DNA from: Phaseolus vulgaris
Lineage: Eukaryota > Streptophyta > Magnoliopsida > Fabales > Fabaceae
NCBI RefSeq assembly: GCF_000499845.2
Contig: NC_023754.2
Span: 14,769,516 to 14,833,515 of the forward strand
Direction of reading: 5' to 3'
DNA: 64,000 nucleotides
Shown here: in pieces, positions 60,815 through 64,000 of the stretch
How the letters are laid out: each line of letters starts with the position of its first letter
Numbering within the stretch: the stretch's first letter is position 1
The notes under the pieces: model-generated
Databases searched by the model: none
Told to the model about the DNA's origin: nothing
The model's input: the letters and a program-made list of their open reading frames with translations, nothing else
Program-made: the position numbers and the translations under genes

Positions 60815-61090
60815 TTTATTCTTAAATATTTGTTTGTTTAAGCTAATATTTTTAAATATTTATTTGTTTAAGCTAATATTCTTAAATATTTGTTTGTTTA
60901 AGCTAATATTCTTAAATATTTGTTTGTTTAAGCTAATATTCTTAGATATTTATTTGTTTAATATAATATTATTGTATCTTTGTTTGTTTAAGCTAATATT
61001 CTTAGATATTTGTTTGTTTAAGCTAATATTCTTAAAACTTAATTTCTTTGTTTAAGCTAATATTCTTAAAACTTAATTTCTTTAAATATC
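60815..61090. repeat. 30-bp minisatellite, about eight units
   Basis: The unit is CTTAAATATTTGTTTG plus TTTAAGCTAATATT, 30 bases, repeated from about 60820 to 61050 with small variants. Two longer units ending in AAAACTTAATTTC follow. The open frame across it is a by-product of the repeat, not a gene. Confidence 0.88.
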
Positions 61091-61346
61091 AATACTTTTT
61101 TTTATTTTAAAGTAATATTATATCATAATTTAAATCCAATATATTTTTTATAACAAAATACGTGAAAGCGATACACTAAGAATAAATTGTATTAAACATC
61201 TTAATGATAAATGTTCTATTGCCCAATTCTGCCATGTAACCCAGATGTGCATTAACTATTACAGCAATGAGTTTATTCAGTATTACAGCAATGTTAGGTA
61301 TGTACTACTTCATACACAACAAAATATGAACAATGAATTCAGACTT

Positions 61347-62763
61347 CTATCCAATACTCAATGCTTTTGATTTGCACAGGGGACAAACATTTTTCTCTTG
61401 TAACCATCTCCTTACACAATCTGCATGGTATTCATGTCCGCATTGAAGAATTCCAATCTCCTCTTTGTTTTTATATTCATCCTGTGAAATGTGAAATCAC
61501 ATCATGTCATGCATAAGTATTCCAATTAATAGGAGAAAGATAGTACATACTATGCAAAGATCAATTTGATACCTGACATATTATGCAAAGATCAATTTCC
61601 TCTTCTTCAGAAGTTGACCCCTCCTTATTAGGTAGTAGATAGGTTTTTGTTAGCATTTGTCTTGCAATTATTTCTTCAGACAAACCCCTCTCTACACTGC
61701 CAATCTGTTCACTTAATATAAGAAGCTCCTGTAGTGGAATTCCAAAGTTAGAAAATTAAAGTTTTCATAATCACTTAGACCTCATAGCCAATCCACATTC
61801 ATAGCAAAATAGACTAGACGATACATAGCAAAATAGACTAGACGATACATAAAGACTTGCCTCATATGACATGTCGTCAATGTCCAATTGTATATTCCTA
61901 TGATGGTCACGGAATGAAGCAACTTCCTGAAGAAAGGCACTAGGAGGAAGATTATGCATGTTGCCTCTAGGAGCATGAAAGTTGGAGTGACCTCTAGAAG
62001 GATGATTATGCATGTTGCCTCTACGAGCATGAAAGTTAGAGTGACCTCTATGCATGTTGCCTCTACGAGCACGAAAGTTGGAGTGACCTCTGATCTCTTG
62101 CACTTGCACAGGCTGTGCATGATGATGGTAGTGTGCATGATGATGGTTGGAATGACCTCTGATTTCTTGCACTTGCACAGGCTGTGCATGATGATGGTAG
62201 TGTGCATGATGATGGTAGTGCTGATGGGCAAATCTGTGGCCCCTTCTATTTGCAGTTGTATCATGATATCTTTGGAGATTCATTCTTGAATTCTCTAATG
62301 AACTTACACTAGCACTGGGAGTTGGGTCTGTTAGAAGACCAAATTCATTCACCATGTCAAGGATTTAAAGAAAATAGGACATAATTGCATGGAATAAACA
62401 AAACATCAGAAACAGAAACATAATTTCTTGGAAGGAAGTAGAAAAACAAAAACAGACAATCTTACCTTGAATCAAAGATCTCCAAGAGCCAGAGCTATGA
62501 AAGAAGGGGATGCCAATTGCATTAGATGAATATGTAACAGGAATATGATGTGAAACACCAATATGAAGACTAGGTTGATGCTGAACTCCATTGAGTTGTG
62601 TCATTCCATACACCATCCTAGTGTCATAATAAGCGTCTAGTAAGAAATGGGAATCCATTGTATTTCCTTCCACCACTCTTACTCTTAACATATTAGGTTC
62701 AGGTTCAGAAATGTTTGTCCTCCCAAGATCGGTGCTTTCAGATTGCAACCCTTGTTCACTCAT
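61347..62763 (-). CDS. RING-H2 E3 ubiquitin ligase with His-rich repeats
   Basis: Four coding exons, minus strand: 62466-62763, 61861-62327, 61573-61728, 61347-61481, giving 351 residues. The C-terminus carries the plant motif DDMSYEELL and a RING-H2 domain: CIIC, then LQCGHEYHADC and CPLC. Proteins of this architecture are E3 ligases that pass ubiquitin from E2 to substrate. Residues about 125-220 are tandem repeats rich in His (HHHAHYHHHAQPVQVQEIRG twice, then GHSNFHARRGNMH-type units). Intron 2 uses a GC donor (GAG|GCAAGT); the conserved SYEELL block across the junction supports this. Intron 1 ends at TTCTAACAG. A 5' UTR intron probably runs from the AGAG|GTAAGG donor near 62950 to just before the ATG. 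Confidence 0.9.
61797..61846. repeat. 24-25 bp tandem duplication next to a splice donor
   Basis: CATAGCAAAATAGACTAGACG occurs twice in tandem (starting at about 61796 and 61824) within intron 2 of the RING gene, close to its GC donor. Confidence 0.75.
61960..62220 (-). repeat. Coding minisatellite in the RING-H2 gene
   Basis: Two long units (about 69 bp, with CTTGCACTTGCACAGGCTG at 62097 and 62166 on the plus strand) encode the His-rich blocks. Shorter units (about 45-60 bp) encode NFHARRGNMH. All units keep the reading frame. Confidence 0.85.
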
Positions 62764-63060
62764 CTCGTTAATTTCTGTAATTGGGAGAATAATAATCAAA
62801 AGTTTAAAACCATATACAAATATGACCAAGAAAATAAAAATAAAAGCCAGACACTTGTGAATGTTAAAGTAAACTTTTTTTACATGATAAAAAAACACAG
62901 ACAAAAATAACAACTTTGGATTTGAGAAGAACAAAACAAAAACCTTACCTCTTATCAATTCGCTTTCGAACAAAAGCAGGTGAAACCAGAGTCTGAAGAA
63001 GAAGGAAAATTTGAACGTCATGGATTGCTTATAAAGAGTAATCATAGTATGATGTTAAAA
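62764..63060 (-). promoter_or_regulatory. 5' UTR region of the RING-H2 gene
   Basis: A likely noncoding exon (about 62950-63050) ends at an AGAG|GTAAGG donor. The acceptor CCAATTACAG lies near 62774, ten bases before the ATG. Confidence 0.5.
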
Positions 63061-63079
63061 GGAGGAAATCTTTACTCTG

Positions 63080-64000
63080 AAAGATATTTTAATTTTTAAA
63101 ATCTAATTTAAAATATTTAGTTTATCTCATCTTGATATTCTTTGTAAATCTATTCTAAAATTATTATATCAAGATGGTAATTAATGAGAAGAGTTAATGG
63201 TAATTAATGACAAGAGTAAAGAGGGAAATATTTTCCATTAAAGCTAATTCAATCTTTAAAATATAATTTTATATATTTCAGCGTTTATATAGATTTGGTG
63301 CATTTAATATAGGCAACTAATAACAATAGATAAAATTTAGTATAACGTATTCATTAAAAATTTATTATCACATATACTAATTTTATTATTAAACGAGTAG
63401 GGATGAAATCACGAAAGATAATTACCTCTTCATATTATTTATCTAAAGAAACCTTCTTCAGATTCTGTTTAATAAATTGATTTATGTGAAACTAATTTAT
63501 ATATAAGGTGATAACTATACCTCACTTATGATAAGTTCAAGAGTAGGAAATCATTACTAAAGATAGTTTAATTTTGAAAATCTAATTTTAAATATTTAGT
63601 TTATCTCATCTTGATATTATTTGTAAATCTATTCTAAAATGATTATATAAGATGGTAATTAATGACAAGATAAGATTTAAAGAGGGAAATATTTTCCGGT
63701 AATTTAATCTTTAAAATCTAATTTTATATATTTCAGTATATATATAGTTTTGGTGCATTAACAATAATTCAGGCAACTAATTACAATAGATAAAATACAA
63801 TTATAATATTAGTGCTTCGATTTCATTCGTTACTTATTTATATTATTTATCTAAAGAAATCCACCTTCTTGAGATTCTGTTTAACAAATTGATTTATGTG
63901 AAACTAACTTATATATAAGGTGATAATTATACCTCATGATAAGTTCAAGAGTACGGAAAACATTAATTATATATAGATTAATTTTGAAAATCTAATTCTA
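63080..64000. repeat. Tandem repeat of about 410-480 bp, continuing off the right edge
   Basis: Blocks such as TTTAGTTTATCTCATCTTGA (63118 and 63597), AGAGGGAAATATTTTCC (63219 and 63677) and TTGATTTATGTGAAACTAA (63477 and 63890) recur in the same order. A third unit starts at about 63972 and is cut by the edge. The units differ by small indels. Confidence 0.85.

Noticed and set aside
60834..61055. 73-codon hydrophobic protein with repeats
   Set aside because: Produced by the 30-bp minisatellite, whose period is a multiple of three; no start context or homologue.
61954..62289. 111-codon plus-strand frame with CMMMVV repeats
   Set aside because: Antisense of the His-rich coding repeat of the RING-H2 gene.
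1..64000. CRISPR arrays, rRNA or tRNA genes, organelle inserts
   Set aside because: No spaced identical repeats of CRISPR type. I saw no cloverleaf with tRNA box A/B words and no rRNA or organelle-like block. A tRNAscan run would settle the tRNA question.

Overview
The window is nuclear DNA of a flowering plant, a eudicot and probably a legume. It is AT-rich, its genes carry short exons and long introns with plant splice signals, and LTR retrotransposons fill much of the space between genes. The recognisable proteins are nuclear-encoded plant types: a B3-domain protein of the DUF313 kind, syntaxin SYP61, a plastid ATP synthase gamma subunit, an S40-type senescence regulator and a plant RING-H2 E3 ligase. 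The legume assignment is inference and nothing here proves it.

Left third (1-17.9 kb): a decaying tandem cluster of B3/DUF313 genes. Six copies or fragments are visible. Copy 1 (cut by the left edge) and copy 5 (13779-14710, spliced, 268 codons) are intact and nearly identical. The others are pseudogenes: copy 2 lost exon 1 and took a transposon with a 9-bp target duplication, copy 3 is inverted and lies head-to-head with copy 4, and copy 6 is frameshifted and split by a repeat. Between copies 1 and 2 lies a nest: a solo LTR (1497-8094, target duplication ACATA) interrupted by a very young 5.1-kb Ty3/gypsy-derived element (2436-7543, target duplication GTTCA) on the minus strand.

Middle (17.9-44.5 kb): a degenerate Ty1/copia element on the minus strand, then three conserved genes. 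SYP61 (plus, 7 coding exons) and an NDUFAF2-like complex I assembly factor (minus, 9 coding exons) converge. After a repeat-rich stretch (gypsy remnants, a hAT-like element, and a foldback element with a telomere-like apex invaded by a 1-kb solo LTR) comes an intronless plastid ATP synthase gamma gene (plus) that lacks the usual redox-regulatory cysteine loop.

Right third (44.5-64 kb): an S40/DUF584 gene (plus) with introns in its 5' UTR, an Athila-like LTR/PBS/gag remnant, a GC-rich LTR carrying seven CACGTG boxes, an unidentified decayed gene, a 30-bp minisatellite, a RING-H2 E3 ligase gene (minus) with a His-rich coding repeat and a GC-AG intron, and a tandem repeat of about 0.4-0.5 kb that runs off the right edge. 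The genes act in separate cellular processes (SNARE trafficking, mitochondrial complex I assembly, plastid ATP synthesis, senescence, ubiquitination). I see no operon-like or pathway linkage. Most of the unusual structure is in the transposons and the B3 cluster.
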